DNA of 32,940 bases from positions 1-32,940 of the forward strand of contig JBKOWZ010000101.1 in NCBI GenBank assembly GCA_046724665.1, in the 5' to 3' direction. Below the pieces are notes generated by a model. The model searched no databases. It saw nothing but the letters and a program-made list of their open reading frames with translations, and was not told where the DNA came from. Shown here one piece after another: positions 8,404 through 18,001 of the stretch; within the stretch, counting starts at the first letter, position 1; every line of letters starts with the position of its first letter. The translations under genes and the position numbers were made by a program. The stretch comes from Actinocrinis sp046724665 (GTDB lineage: Bacteria; Actinomycetota; Actinomycetes; Streptomycetales; Catenulisporaceae).

Positions 8404-9569
8404 CGGGCCGCCTCCTCGTTCTCGAAGCCTTCGAGGTATGCGGCCAGCCGCTCGCGTTCGGCGTCGATCTGCTGGTGCGGATCGACGTAGACGTTGTCGA
8501 ACATGCTCAGCGGGTGCGGGTCGGACAGCGCCAGGCAGGCGGCCCGCAGCTCAGCGGCCAGGTCGTCCGCCTCGGCGTCGATCCCGGCGAAGAACGCGTC
8601 GTCAGCCTGACCCTCGCGGGTCAGGTAGGCGCGCAGCCGAGCGATCGGGTCGCGGGCACGCCAGAGCTCGACCTCGTCGTTGCCGCGGTAACGCGTCGGG
8701 TCGTCGGAGGTGGTGTGTGCACCCATCCGGTACGTGTACGCCTCGATCAGCGTGGGGCCGTTGCCGGAGCGGGCACGGTCCAGCGCGGCGCGGGTAACGG
8801 CGAGGCAGGCGAAGACGTCGTTGCCGTCAACGCGCACGCCCGGGAAGCCGAAGCCGGAGGCACGCCGGTACAGCGGGACCCGGCTCTGCCGCTCGGCCGG
8901 CTCGGAGATGGCCCACTGGTTGTTCTGGCAGTAGAAGACGACCGGCGCGTTGTAGGAGGCGGCGAAGACGAAGGCCTCGTTGACGTCGCCCTGCGAGGAG
9001 GCGCCGTCGCCGAAGTAGGCGACGACCGCGTCGTCCGAGCCGTCCCGCTGGACGCCCATCGCGTAGCCCACGGCGTGCAGCGCCTGGGTGCCGATCACGA
9101 TGGCGTAGAGCATGAAGTTCTTCTCGTACGGATCCCAGCCGCCGTTGTTGACGCCGCGGAACAGGCCGAGCAGGTTGATCGGCGGCACGCCCCTGGTCCA
9201 CGCGACGCCGTGCTCGCGGTAGCTCGGGAAGGCGACGTCGCCGGGCCGCAGCGCCCGGCCTGAGCCGACCTGCGCGGCCTCCTGGCCCAGCAGCGAGGCC
9301 CACAGGCCGAGCTCGCCCTGGCGTTGGAGCGCGGTGCCCTCGGTGTCCACCCGGCGGACCATGACCAGGTCGCGGTAGAGGGAGCGTGCCTCTTCCGGCG
9401 ACACCTCGAGCGGGTAATCCGGATGGGGGATGCGCTCGCCCTCGGGGGTGAGCAGCTGAATGAGCTGGAGCTGCTCGGCCGCGGGTTCGGCGGCCGATGC
9501 GGCGGGCTCGGGCGCCGGCGGCCGCTCCTCGGCGGTCCGCCGTGGGCGCGCCGGGGTCCGTGTCGTCAC
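8400..9569 (-). CDS. bkdA: Branched-chain 2-oxo acid dehydrogenase E1 alpha subunit
   Basis: Alpha subunit of E1, carrying the thiamine-diphosphate motif GDG (residues 187-189) to NN (216-217), about 30 residues apart as usual. Other family blocks are PSYREHGVAWTRG, QNNQWAISEP and YRMGAHTTSDDPTRYR, the loop that lies over the active site. The first 35 residues are Pro/Ala-rich and variable. Of two in-frame GTG codons, 9569 is preferred over 9578: AGGAG lies 8 nt before the former and touches the latter. Length is then 389 residues. It is the first gene of the bkdA-bkdB-bkdC-amidase operon. The 340 bp upstream have no gene and must hold the promoter. Confidence 0.92.
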   Translation of the reverse strand: MTTRTPARPRRTAEERPPAPEPAASAAEPAAEQLQLIQLLTPEGERIPHPDYPLEVSPEEARSLYRDLVMVRRVDTEGTALQRQGELGLWASLLGQEAAQVGSGRALRPGDVAFPSYREHGVAWTRGVPPINLLGLFRGVNNGGWDPYEKNFMLYAIVIGTQALHAVGYAMGVQRDGSDDAVVAYFGDGASSQGDVNEAFVFAASYNAPVVFYCQNNQWAISEPAERQSRVPLYRRASGFGFPGVRVDGNDVFACLAVTRAALDRARSGNGPTLIEAYTYRMGAHTTSDDPTRYRGNDEVELWRARDPIARLRAYLTREGQADDAFFAGIDAEADDLAAELRAACLALSDPHPLSMFDNVYVDPHQQIDAERERLAAYLEGFENEEAAR

Positions 9570-9577
9570 GTTCTTCA

Positions 9578-9582
9578 CTCCT
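9578..9582 (-). promoter_or_regulatory. Shine-Dalgarno deciding the bkdA start
   Basis: Minus-strand AGGAG is separated by 8 nt from GTG at 9569 and by nothing from the in-frame GTG at 9578. This favours translation from 9569, giving a protein three residues shorter. Confidence 0.6.
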
Positions 9583-9867
9583 CATCGTCGGCGAGGACCA
9601 CGGAGATCTTCCGCGGTGGCGTCCTATGGCGGCCGGCCACTGCGCCGTCTGCCGGGACTGTCGTCCACGGCCTTCGACGTCGCCGGTCGCCCCGTGTTCC
9701 CGGGATCGCCGGGACCGGGCGGATCGTTGCCGGGTCGCCGCGCCGCCGCCGCGGATGGTGACTGACGAGCGCGTCGACGAGGGTCAGGTTACCGATCGGT
9801 TGCTTGCGTCGAACAGTGCCTACCGACTTAATAGGCGTCTCAAAACTTGTCCGGTGCCTTACGTGTC

Positions 9868-9894
9868 GGAAAAGCGCCCAAACGCTTCAAGCGT
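9868..9894 (-). terminator. Probable terminator of the aminotransferase gene
   Basis: Starting 16 nt past the minus-strand stop there are two overlapping alternative stems: ACGCT/AGCGT (9882-9886/9890-9894) and AAGCG/CGCTT (9872-9876/9883-9887). The minus strand then reads TTTT at 9873-9870. Short stems but a real T tract, unusual in this GC-rich sequence. Confidence 0.4.
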
Positions 9895-9909
9895 CGCACT
9901 CACCCCACT

Positions 9910-10974
9910 TCACGCGAAGCGCGCCGCGACCGCGACGGCCAGATCGTTGGCCTCGGGCTCGCCGATGGTGACCCGCACGCCCTCGCCGGCGAACGGCCGC
10001 ACGGTGACCCCGGACTCCTCGCAGGCCTCGGCGAACTTGACGGTGCGCTCGCCCAGGCGCAGCCAGTAGAAGTTCGCCTCGGTGTCCTCGACCTCGATCC
10101 CCTGCGAGCGCAGCGCGGCCAGGACGCGGGTGCGCTCGGCGACCAGGGCGGCGACCCGCTCCTCGAGCGCGGCGCTCGCGCCGAGCGAGGCCACGGCCGC
10201 CGCCTGAGCGACGATGCTCACGCCGAACGGCACGGCGCACGCGCGCAGCGCCGCGGCGACCGGCGTGTGCGCGACCGCGAACCCGACGCGCAGGCCGGCG
10301 AGGCCGTACGCCTTGGAGAACGTGCGCAGGACGCAGACGTTCGGTCGATCGCGGTACAGGTCGATGCCGTCGGCGACCTCGGGGTCGCGGTTGAACTCGC
10401 GATAGGCCTCGTCGATCACCACGAGGACGTCGGCGGGCACGCGGTCGAGGAAGCGTTCGAGGTCGGCGCGGTGCACCACGGTGCCGGTCGGATTGTTCGG
10501 CGTGCACACGAAGATCAGCCGGGTGCGTTCGGTGACCGCATCGGCCATCGCGTCGAGGTCGTGCCTCTCGTCGCGCAGCGGTACCCGAACCGAGGTGGCC
10601 CCGGCGATCTGGGCGAGGATGGGATACGCCTCGAAGGACCGCCAGGCGTACACGACCTCGTCACCCGGCCCCGCGGCGACCTGCAACAGCTGCTGTGCGA
10701 CGCCCACCGAGCCGGTGCCCACGGCCAGATGCTCGACCGGCACGTCGTAGTGCGCGGAGAGTGCGTTGAGCAGTTCGAGCGAGCCGAAGTCGGGATACCG
10801 GTTCATCGATCCGGCGGCGGCGACCGCCGCCTCCATCACGCCGGGCAGCGGCGGGTACGGATTCTCGTTCGAGGCGAGCTTGAACGTCGGGCCCTCGCCG
10901 GGTTCGGGCGCCTTGCCGGCCTTGTAGGTCGGCAGCCCGCCGATCGCCTCGCGCAGTCTCGGCCCGGTCACCAT
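9910..10974 (-). CDS. pat: Aromatic/histidinol-phosphate aminotransferase, Pat-like
   Basis: PLP-dependent class I/II aminotransferase of the HisC family. Seen: KLASNENPYPPLPGV near the N-terminus, TPNNPTG (158-164), VVIDEAYREF, the PLP-lysine Lys221 in RTFSKAYGLAGLRVGFA and a C-terminal substrate Arg in GVRVTIGEP. The run VGTGSVGVAQQLLQVAAGPG and the ANFYWLRLG block closely resemble Mycobacterium tuberculosis Pat (Rv3772) as I recall it, so phenylpyruvate/phenylalanine transamination is more likely than histidine synthesis; no his genes are nearby and pheA lies in this window. ATG at 10974 is used; its Shine-Dalgarno is poor, and in-frame GTG codons at 10983 and 10998 lie in a small repeat encoding SETAV/SETTV. 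Confidence 0.87.
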   Translation of the reverse strand: MVTGPRLREAIGGLPTYKAGKAPEPGEGPTFKLASNENPYPPLPGVMEAAVAAAGSMNRYPDFGSLELLNALSAHYDVPVEHLAVGTGSVGVAQQLLQVAAGPGDEVVYAWRSFEAYPILAQIAGATSVRVPLRDERHDLDAMADAVTERTRLIFVCTPNNPTGTVVHRADLERFLDRVPADVLVVIDEAYREFNRDPEVADGIDLYRDRPNVCVLRTFSKAYGLAGLRVGFAVAHTPVAAALRACAVPFGVSIVAQAAAVASLGASAALEERVAALVAERTRVLAALRSQGIEVEDTEANFYWLRLGERTVKFAEACEESGVTVRPFAGEGVRVTIGEPEANDLAVAVAARFA

Positions 10975-11118
10975 GTCCGCCACTGTTGTTTCTGACACCG
11001 CTGTTTCTGACCCTGCTGCTTCCCTGACACCGCTGCCTGCCCTCTCGGAAGTCGACCGAGCCTCAGCGTACGACGCGGAGGGGGCAGGGTCACCCAGCAA
11101 AATGCCTACTAGCCGCAG

Positions 11119-11135
11119 ATGCGAATAGTTTGCAA
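11119..11135 (+). promoter_or_regulatory. Nur-box-like nickel operator
   Basis: ATGCGA-N5-TTGCAA matches the Streptomyces Nur consensus as I know it, tTGCaa-N5-ttGCAA, with the exact 6-5-6 geometry, all upper-case positions and a perfect right half. It ends 10 bp before the ATG of a nickel/cobalt permease, where binding of the nickel-loaded Fur-family repressor Nur would block transcription or initiation. Confidence 0.6.
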
Positions 11136-11145
11136 TAGTGGCTCC

Positions 11146-12231
11146 ATGACGCCGACGATCACCCTCGCCCGAGTCCGCAGCGCACTGCGCCCCGGCGAGT
11201 GGTACCGCCTGTCCGGGATGGGCGGTTTCATCCTGCTGCTGCACGTCGTCGGCTGGGGCATCGTGGCCTCCGTCGCCTCGCGGCACTACTCGCTCGGCAC
11301 AACCGCCTTCGGCGTCGGCACCGGCCTGACCGCATACACGCTGGGCATGCGCCACGCCTTCGACGCGGACCACATCGCCGCGATCGACAACACCACGCGC
11401 AAGCTGATGTCCGAAGGCAAGCGGCCGCTGTCGGTCGGCTTCTGGTTCTCGCTCGGCCACTCCAGCATCGTCTTCGGGCTCGCGCTGCTGCTCTCGCTCG
11501 GTGTCAAGACGCTGGTCGGCCCGGTGGCGGACGACGGCTCCACGCTGCACCACTACACCGGCGTGATCGGCACGACGGTCTCCGGCGGCTTCCTGTACGT
11601 GATCGCCGCGGTCAACGCGGCGGTGCTGTGGGGCATCCTCAAGGTCTTCCGGGCGATGCGCCGCGGCGAGTTCGACGAGCAGCAGCTCGAGGAGCACCTG
11701 AACAACCGCGGGTTGCTCAACCGGCTGCTCGGGCGGGTGATGCGCACGATCCGCGAGCCGTGGCAGATGTACCCGGTCGGCATGCTGTTCGGCCTCGGCT
11801 TCGACACCGCCACCGAGGTTGCCTTCCTGGTGCTGGCCTCGTCCACGGCGCTGGCCGGGCTGCCGTGGTACGCGATCCTCTCGCTGCCGGTGCTGTTCGC
11901 CGCCGGGATGAGCCTGCTGGACACCATCGACGGCTCGTTCATGAACTTCGCCTACGGCTGGGCCTTCGCCAATCCGGTGCGCAAGGTGTACTACAACCTG
12001 ACGATCACCGGGCTGTCCGTGGCCGTCGCGCTGATCGTCGGCACCGTGGAACTGCTCGGCCTGCTCGCCCAGCAGCTGAAGTTCACCGGCGCGTTCTGGA
12101 CCTGGATCGCCGGGCTGAACCTGAACACGGTCGGCTTCGTCATCGTCGGGCTCTTCGTCGCCACCTGGGCGGTGGCGCTGGCCGTGTGGAAGTTCGGCCG
12201 GATCGAGGAGCGCTGGGAGGCGGAGAGTTAA
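11146..12231 (+). CDS. NiCoT family nickel/cobalt transporter (HoxN/NixA-like)
   Basis: Secondary high-affinity Ni2+/Co2+ permease in the cytoplasmic membrane, 361 residues with about eight hydrophobic helices. The family signature HX4DH is present as H70-AFDA-DH76 in TM2, followed by GFWFSLGHSSIVF and GLGFDTATEV, the other conserved metal-pathway segments. ATG at 11146 is preferred to the ATG at 11119, because the latter is the first base of the putative Nur box and adds nine non-homologous residues. No strong Shine-Dalgarno is seen. Divergent from pat. The nickel user (urease, hydrogenase or Ni-superoxide dismutase) or B12 pathway is not in the window. Whether Ni or Co is preferred cannot be read, but the operator favours nickel. 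Confidence 0.93.
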   Translation: MTPTITLARVRSALRPGEWYRLSGMGGFILLLHVVGWGIVASVASRHYSLGTTAFGVGTGLTAYTLGMRHAFDADHIAAIDNTTRKLMSEGKRPLSVGFWFSLGHSSIVFGLALLLSLGVKTLVGPVADDGSTLHHYTGVIGTTVSGGFLYVIAAVNAAVLWGILKVFRAMRRGEFDEQQLEEHLNNRGLLNRLLGRVMRTIREPWQMYPVGMLFGLGFDTATEVAFLVLASSTALAGLPWYAILSLPVLFAAGMSLLDTIDGSFMNFAYGWAFANPVRKVYYNLTITGLSVAVALIVGTVELLGLLAQQLKFTGAFWTWIAGLNLNTVGFVIVGLFVATWAVALAVWKFGRIEERWEAES

Positions 12232-12232
12232 C

Positions 12233-12251
12233 GCGCGCGGTCAAGGCGCGC
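12233..12251. terminator. Bidirectional hairpin in a convergent gap
   Basis: GCGCGC (12233-12238) and GCGCGC (12246-12251) form a 6-bp stem with a 7-nt loop in the 30-bp space between the convergent NiCoT and NERD genes. Its position suits termination in both directions; no T tract. Confidence 0.4.
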
Positions 12252-12261
12252 AGTCAGCAAG

Positions 12262-13065
12262 TCAGCGCACGCCGGTCGAGCTCTTGTTCACCATCAGCAG
12301 CTCGGCCGCCGTGGTCAGGCTCTCCACCGCGGAAGGCGACCAACGCACGTCCGGGCTGCGCAGCATCGGCGCGAGCTGCGGCGGGGTCACGATGGTGACG
12401 CCGAGCATGTTGCGCGGCGTGCCCGGCAGCTCGTCGGCGTGCACGGCGAGCACCGGATGCACCGTGACGATGCCGACCTCCTCGTCGTGCGCACCCGCGT
12501 CGGTCAGCAGTTCGCCGAGGATCCGGGCCCGCTCGGTCAGCTGCTTGAACAGCGCCTCCTGATCGTCGTGGCCGACGTAGAAGGACGTGCCGAGCATCCG
12601 CACCGACTCGCCGCGCCACTGCTTCGTGTCGATCAGGAACGCGCCGCGTGGGGAGACCACGAAGTGCTCTACCTCGAACGGCTCATTGGTCCCGACCACC
12701 ACCCGGTCGTGCAGCACCGCCGCCTTGCCGCGGAACTGGGCCGCTTGCAGCGCCTTGCCGGTCTCCGACTCGGCGGCGGCACGCTCCTTGATCCGCACCA
12801 GCGAGTCTGGCCTGCGGAACATCACGTCCAGCACCGCCGCAGTGGCCAGCACGAAGTAGAGCACGCCGAAGAACGGGAAGTGAGTCGAGACGCCCGCGAT
12901 GATCGAGAGCGCCGCGATCGCCGGTCCCCACCACAGGGCGGACAGCCCGGCGGCGCGCCGGCGCGTGGACAGGAACGTGCTGTAGCGCTGCGTGTAAGCA
13001 GCTTGCAGACTCTGACCTGCTCGTGGTGGGCCGTCGTTATGCGCAGCTCGGCCGAGTAGGGCCAT
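12262..13065 (-). CDS. Membrane-anchored NERD domain protein
   Basis: 267 residues. Two adjacent hydrophobic helices (about 44-60 and 63-82) are followed by a NERD (nuclease-related) domain from about 110. The domain shows the PD-(D/E)XK-like core: VVVGTNEPFEVEHFVVSPRG, then FLIDTKQW with Asp146-x-Lys148. The usual Asp of the first motif (DH) is Glu133-His here. The domain probably faces the cytoplasm; nuclease activity is predicted for the family but mostly unproven. The ATG at 13065 has an excellent Shine-Dalgarno (GAGGAGG, 6 nt), which excludes the long open frame upstream. Divergent from the metallophosphoesterase gene, so the 151-bp gap may hold two promoters. Function unknown. Confidence 0.82.
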   Translation of the reverse strand: MALLGRAAHNDGPPRAGQSLQAAYTQRYSTFLSTRRRAAGLSALWWGPAIAALSIIAGVSTHFPFFGVLYFVLATAAVLDVMFRRPDSLVRIKERAAAESETGKALQAAQFRGKAAVLHDRVVVGTNEPFEVEHFVVSPRGAFLIDTKQWRGESVRMLGTSFYVGHDDQEALFKQLTERARILGELLTDAGAHDEEVGIVTVHPVLAVHADELPGTPRNMLGVTIVTPPQLAPMLRSPDVRWSPSAVESLTTAAELLMVNKSSTGVR

Positions 13066-13216
13066 CGGCAACCTCCTCAGATTCACCAGGGGTCGCCGAC
13101 GCCGCACCGCGCTTTGTCGCGCTCGCCGCCAAAACCCTTCACAGCACGTTAGCGCCCTAAGGCGACACGCGGCAGGGATACCGGAATCCCGCTTCTGACC
13201 ACTACCCTCACATCTC

Positions 13217-14050
13217 ATGGTTGACCTGTCCGATTCGGTGGCCGTGGTCGGCGATGTGCACGGCTGCGTGACCCCGCTGCGGGAGGCGCTGTACCGCGCC
13301 GGGTTCATCGACGAGCGGGAACGCTGGATCGGCGGCCAGTCCGGGCTGTGGTTCCTCGGCGACCTCACCGACCGGGGCCCGGACGGCGTCGGCGTGCTCG
13401 ACCTGGTCATGTCGTTGCAGGCACAGGCCGCCGACCAGGGCGGCGAGGTCGGCTGCCTGCTGGGCAACCACGAGCTCATGCTGCTCGCCGCGCACCTGCC
13501 CGAGGGGCGCAGGCCGCGCCTGCTCTCGGCTGGCGACGAGGACGACGTACACGCGCTGTTCCGCGAGCGCTGGATCGGAAACGGCGGCCGCGACGCCGAC
13601 TCGAACCGGCTGACGGACGATCACCTGCGGTGGGTCGCCGGGCTGCCGGCCATGGCGCGCATCGGCGAGCATCTGCTCGTGCACGCGGACACCGCCGGGT
13701 ACCTCGAGTACGGCGAGTCGGTCGAGCAGGTCAACGCGAGCATCGCGCAGCTGCTCGGCGACCCGGTGGACGTCGAGGAGATCGACCGGCTCACCCACCT
13801 GATGACCAAGCGCTTCGCGTTCGCCTCGGACGACGGCATGGCGGCGCGGGAGTTCCTGCGCGCCTTCGGCGGCCGGCAGGTCGTGCACGGCCACTCGCCG
13901 ATCCCGCTGCTGCTCGGCATCGAGCCGCAGGCGGTCACCGGTCCGCTGGTGTACGCCGGCGGCTACGCGGCGAACATGGACACTGGCCTGTTCCTCGGCG
14001 GCCCGTGCCTGGTGTGCGCGTTGCCCTCGGTGCCCAACGAAGCGCCCTGA
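13217..14050 (+). CDS. PPP-type metallophosphoesterase
   Basis: 277-residue calcineurin-like phosphoesterase of the bacterial PPP/ApaH-like type. All metal-binding blocks are present: GDVHG (12-16), GDLTDRG (48-54), GNHE (83-86), a His in LLVHADTAG and HGHSP near the C-terminus. It probably acts as a serine/threonine or small-molecule phosphatase, or as a dinucleoside polyphosphate hydrolase, in the cytoplasm; the substrate cannot be chosen from sequence. ATG at 13217 lacks a Shine-Dalgarno, but TACCCT (13203-13208) lies 8 nt upstream, so the transcript may be leaderless. It converges with the GmrSD-like gene 16 bp downstream. Confidence 0.88.
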   Translation: MVDLSDSVAVVGDVHGCVTPLREALYRAGFIDERERWIGGQSGLWFLGDLTDRGPDGVGVLDLVMSLQAQAADQGGEVGCLLGNHELMLLAAHLPEGRRPRLLSAGDEDDVHALFRERWIGNGGRDADSNRLTDDHLRWVAGLPAMARIGEHLLVHADTAGYLEYGESVEQVNASIAQLLGDPVDVEEIDRLTHLMTKRFAFASDDGMAAREFLRAFGGRQVVHGHSPIPLLLGIEPQAVTGPLVYAGGYAANMDTGLFLGGPCLVCALPSVPNEAP

Positions 14051-14066
14051 GGCGTTGGATGCTCCG

Positions 14067-15944
14067 TTACGCCGTCTGGGCCTGTGACGGCTGCGCCTCG
14101 ACCGCCGGGGCGAGGCCGAGCTTGATCGGGTCCCAGATCCGTTCGCACAGGGCGCGGTAGAGGCGCTGGCGCTCGGTGATGGACGTGATGCCGAAGGTGT
14201 GCGGGTAGGCGCGGAAGTAGTCGGCGAGGCCGTGCCGCAGCATGAACCGCCGGAAGGACGGGTTGCGCTCGTAGCAGAGCGGGTGCAGCGAGCGGGCCAG
14301 CAGGTTCTGCGCGCGGTAGTGCTCGGCCTTGAGCGAGTACGGGTCGTCCCGGAACGCCGCGTTGATCTCCTTCGGCAGCAGCAGCAGCGCGCCGAAGCGG
14401 TTGCGCACCACCCGGAAGCGCTCCGGCGTGCCGACCTCCTCGGCGTACGGGCCGAAGTGGTCGGCCCAGATGTGCTCGATCTCGTACGGCCGCCCGGTCG
14501 GCCCGAAGCCCAGGTAGTCGGCGATCAGGTCGGGCTGGCCGCACTGGGTCTCCACCCACGCGGTCATCCGGGCCAGCAGGTAGCGCACCTGCTTGCGGTT
14601 GTCCGAGCGCAGGCCGAAGGTCTCGAGGCCGGCGAAGTCGTGCTCGAGCCCGGAGACCTCGGCGGACAGCAGGGTGCGCACCGCGTCCAGGCTCTGCGCG
14701 GTGCGCAGCGGCTCGATCAGCGCGCCGACCTGCCGGGCCAGGTCGCCGGACTGGAGCGCGGCGTAGTTGGCCATCCGACGGGCCAGCAGCAGGTCGCAGA
14801 AGGCCGCGACCAGCCGGGCCTTCTCCCGGAACACGGTGTCCGAGTCGGTCGGCCCGATCGCCGCCATCACCAGGGTGAGCTGGTGCGAGGCGAAGCCGTT
14901 CGCGGCGTTGTAGAACAGCGGCTCAAGACCCTTGACCGGCGCGGCGCAGGCCTCGACCAGCGCGCGGTACCGATCGGCCAGCGGCCTGATGGTCTCGCGG
15001 ATGAACACCCGGTAGTCGCGCGGGCGCACCAGCCCGACCGCCTCGGTGTTCTGCCGCACCCACTCGTGGAAGGCGGTGCCGATGCGCTCGGCGGTGGCCG
15101 GGTCGGTCGGCGCGTACCTGGCGGCCAGCACGGTCTTGATGAAGTCGCCGGGCGCCTGGTCGTCGGTGACCGCGAGCTGCGACATGGTGCGCCGCCAGAT
15201 CGCGTTCAGCGCGCTGTGGTCCTTGTCGGCGCGCGAGAGCAGGAAGGACTTGAGCAGGTCGAGCGGGGTCAGCCGGGCGCCCCGGTCGTTCATCGACTCG
15301 AAGATCTCCCAGCCGTGGTCGCGGTCCCGTGCGGTGATCTCCACCAGGAACACCCGCTCGAGCAGCCAGTCCACGAAGAAGGGCAGCGCCTCGCCGCGCA
15401 GCGCCGCCGGGAAGTCCTCGACCAGTTCCCGGTAGCGCTGGCAGATGGTGCGCACCGCGATCGGGGTCAGCTCGGTGACGGGGAAGTCGCGCCCGGCGCG
15501 CAACGCGCGCAGGGCCGGCTCGCGCTCGTCCACGTGCACGGTGAAGGTCGGCACGCCGTACTGGACCGTGCAGATCATGTTGTCCAGCACGGCGGCCCCG
15601 GCGTGGTCCTCCTGGTCGGTGAGCCGGTGGCGCAGGTGGATGAGCAGCAGGAGCAGCGTGGTGAACCGCTGCTGACCGTCCACGAGGTAGGAGACGCCGG
15701 GGGCGGGATAGGTGACGAAGGGACCGAGGAAGTACGGCCGGTAGCCCGCCACGTCCTCGCGGTCGTGATCGGGCCGCCACTGCTCGAGGAAGCGCTCGGA
15801 CAGGTCGTGCAGCAGGTCGCCGACGTGCGTCCGGGTCCAGTCGTACTCCCGCTGGTAATGTTCGAGCCCGTACCGTCGCCCGGTGAACAGTTCCCTGACG
15901 GTGTGGCCTCGGCCGTCGATGCGCTCTTGTGTGTGCTTCGTCAA
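14067..15944 (-). CDS. DUF262/DUF1524 protein, single-chain GmrSD-like (type IV restriction-like)
   Basis: About 625 residues. The N-terminal DUF262 (GmrS-like, ParB-fold nucleotidase) shows HYQREYDW (29-36) and the hallmark DGQQR (89-93). The middle is alpha-helical (FESMNDRGARLTPLDLLKSF). The C-terminal DUF1524 (GmrD-like HNH nuclease) shows YEIEHIWADHF (His491), Asn515 in RNRFGALLLLPKEIN and a later KAEHYRAQNLL. In characterised family members NTP hydrolysis drives cleavage of modified phage DNA; that role is inferred here. The start is uncertain: the frame is open to GTG 16052, but codons above about 15990 look non-coding and a TAAAAT -10-like box lies at 16025-16030, so TTG 15944 is used. 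GTG 15980 is an alternative. The gene stands alone among housekeeping genes. Confidence 0.82.
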   Translation of the reverse strand: MTKHTQERIDGRGHTVRELFTGRRYGLEHYQREYDWTRTHVGDLLHDLSERFLEQWRPDHDREDVAGYRPYFLGPFVTYPAPGVSYLVDGQQRFTTLLLLLIHLRHRLTDQEDHAGAAVLDNMICTVQYGVPTFTVHVDEREPALRALRAGRDFPVTELTPIAVRTICQRYRELVEDFPAALRGEALPFFVDWLLERVFLVEITARDRDHGWEIFESMNDRGARLTPLDLLKSFLLSRADKDHSALNAIWRRTMSQLAVTDDQAPGDFIKTVLAARYAPTDPATAERIGTAFHEWVRQNTEAVGLVRPRDYRVFIRETIRPLADRYRALVEACAAPVKGLEPLFYNAANGFASHQLTLVMAAIGPTDSDTVFREKARLVAAFCDLLLARRMANYAALQSGDLARQVGALIEPLRTAQSLDAVRTLLSAEVSGLEHDFAGLETFGLRSDNRKQVRYLLARMTAWVETQCGQPDLIADYLGFGPTGRPYEIEHIWADHFGPYAEEVGTPERFRVVRNRFGALLLLPKEINAAFRDDPYSLKAEHYRAQNLLARSLHPLCYERNPSFRRFMLRHGLADYFRAYPHTFGITSITERQRLYRALCERIWDPIKLGLAPAVEAQPSQAQTA

Positions 15945-16024
15945 AGTTGCGCCGTCCCCGATACGCGAGACGCGGAACACGTGTCGCTGGAACAGGTGTC
16001 TCCGAAGTGCGCCTCCGAGCGCTG

Positions 16025-16030
16025 ATTTTA
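16025..16030 (-). promoter_or_regulatory. Possible -10 box of the GmrSD-like gene
   Basis: Minus-strand TAAAAT, one mismatch from TATAAT, in a locally AT-rich patch. Without a convincing -35. If real, the transcript starts near 16018, downstream of the furthest upstream GTG, and supports a shorter protein. Confidence 0.3.
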
Positions 16031-16215
16031 CTCCAGTGCGCCTCTTGCCCACCCTGTCGTCGGGAACATGCCCAGGTCAGCGTGGCGGAAAACCCAACGC
16101 GGGATTACGAGTCAGTGAAGCGATCAAGGCGGTCCATCGCGGCAGGCGCACCGCGCCGAGTCGTCTCCATCCTTCCCATGGAAGTACTCGAACAATCGCG
16201 GCCGTGCCGCCGGTG

Positions 16216-17745
<1,530 letters not shown>

Positions 17746-17756
17746 GAAAGTCCCAC

Positions 17757-17860
17757 GCTCCCTACGCCGGCATTACCCGGACAGGTTCATGCGGTCGGCG
17801 ACGACGGCCCGCTTTTCACGGCCTCGGCCAGTCGCCCTCTCAGCCCGGTCGGTCCCGAGC
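17757..17860 (-). promoter_or_regulatory. TPP riboswitch (THI element) controlling thiC
   Basis: On the minus strand the conserved parts occur in order: GCTCGGGACC (5' side of P1/P2), CTGAGAGGG (P3 entry, 17842-17834), a variable P3 arm, then ATGAACCTGTCCGGGTAATGCCGGCGTAGGGAGC split over 17790-17757. GCTC (17860-17857) closes P1 with GAGC (17760-17757). The aptamer ends 11 nt before the GTG, and GGGAG/GGGA near its 3' end would be the ribosome site, so TPP binding most likely blocks translation of thiC. Confidence 0.93.
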
Positions 17861-17967
17861 TCCCGCGGTCTTCAGTTTCCCGGCTCACCCTAGCGCGGCC
17901 GGGGCGCAACGCAATACGCGGCGTCCGCCCGGCCCCGTATCCCCCGGACGGACGCGTGCTTCGCCCG

Positions 17968-17994
17968 CGCTCGGCCCGGTCGTCGGGCCGAGCG
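17968..17994 (-). terminator. Strong hairpin after the small membrane protein gene
   Basis: CGCTCGGCCCG (17968-17978) and CGGGCCGAGCG (17984-17994) form a perfect 11-bp stem with a 5-nt loop, 7 nt beyond the minus-strand stop at 18002. No T tract. It separates this gene from the thiC riboswitch leader downstream on the same strand. Confidence 0.65.
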
Positions 17995-18001
17995 GCGTGG
18001 A

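Larger units (their letters stand above)
9570..9909. other. 340-bp region upstream of bkdA
   Basis: Separates the aminotransferase stop (minus strand) from the bkdA start (minus strand). No coding frame is credible. It contains a perfect 10-bp palindrome ACCGATCGGT at 9791-9800 (TT before it, TG after it), about 220 bp upstream of the bkdA start and a possible regulator site, and near 9870-9894 the probable terminator of the aminotransferase gene. The stretch 9781-9890 is less GC-rich than the surroundings and probably carries the bkd promoter, but I could not define -35/-10 elements. Confidence 0.4.

Noticed and set aside
14199..16025. 608-codon plus-strand open frame opposite the GmrSD-like gene
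   Set aside because: Low-complexity Gly/Arg/Val shadow with no family features; the opposite strand has the DGQQR and HNH motifs.
15945..16052. 36 extra N-terminal codons on the GmrSD-like protein from GTG 16052
   Set aside because: No ribosome site, poor third-position GC over the first 20 codons, and a TAAAAT promoter-like box inside the stretch; kept only as an alternative.
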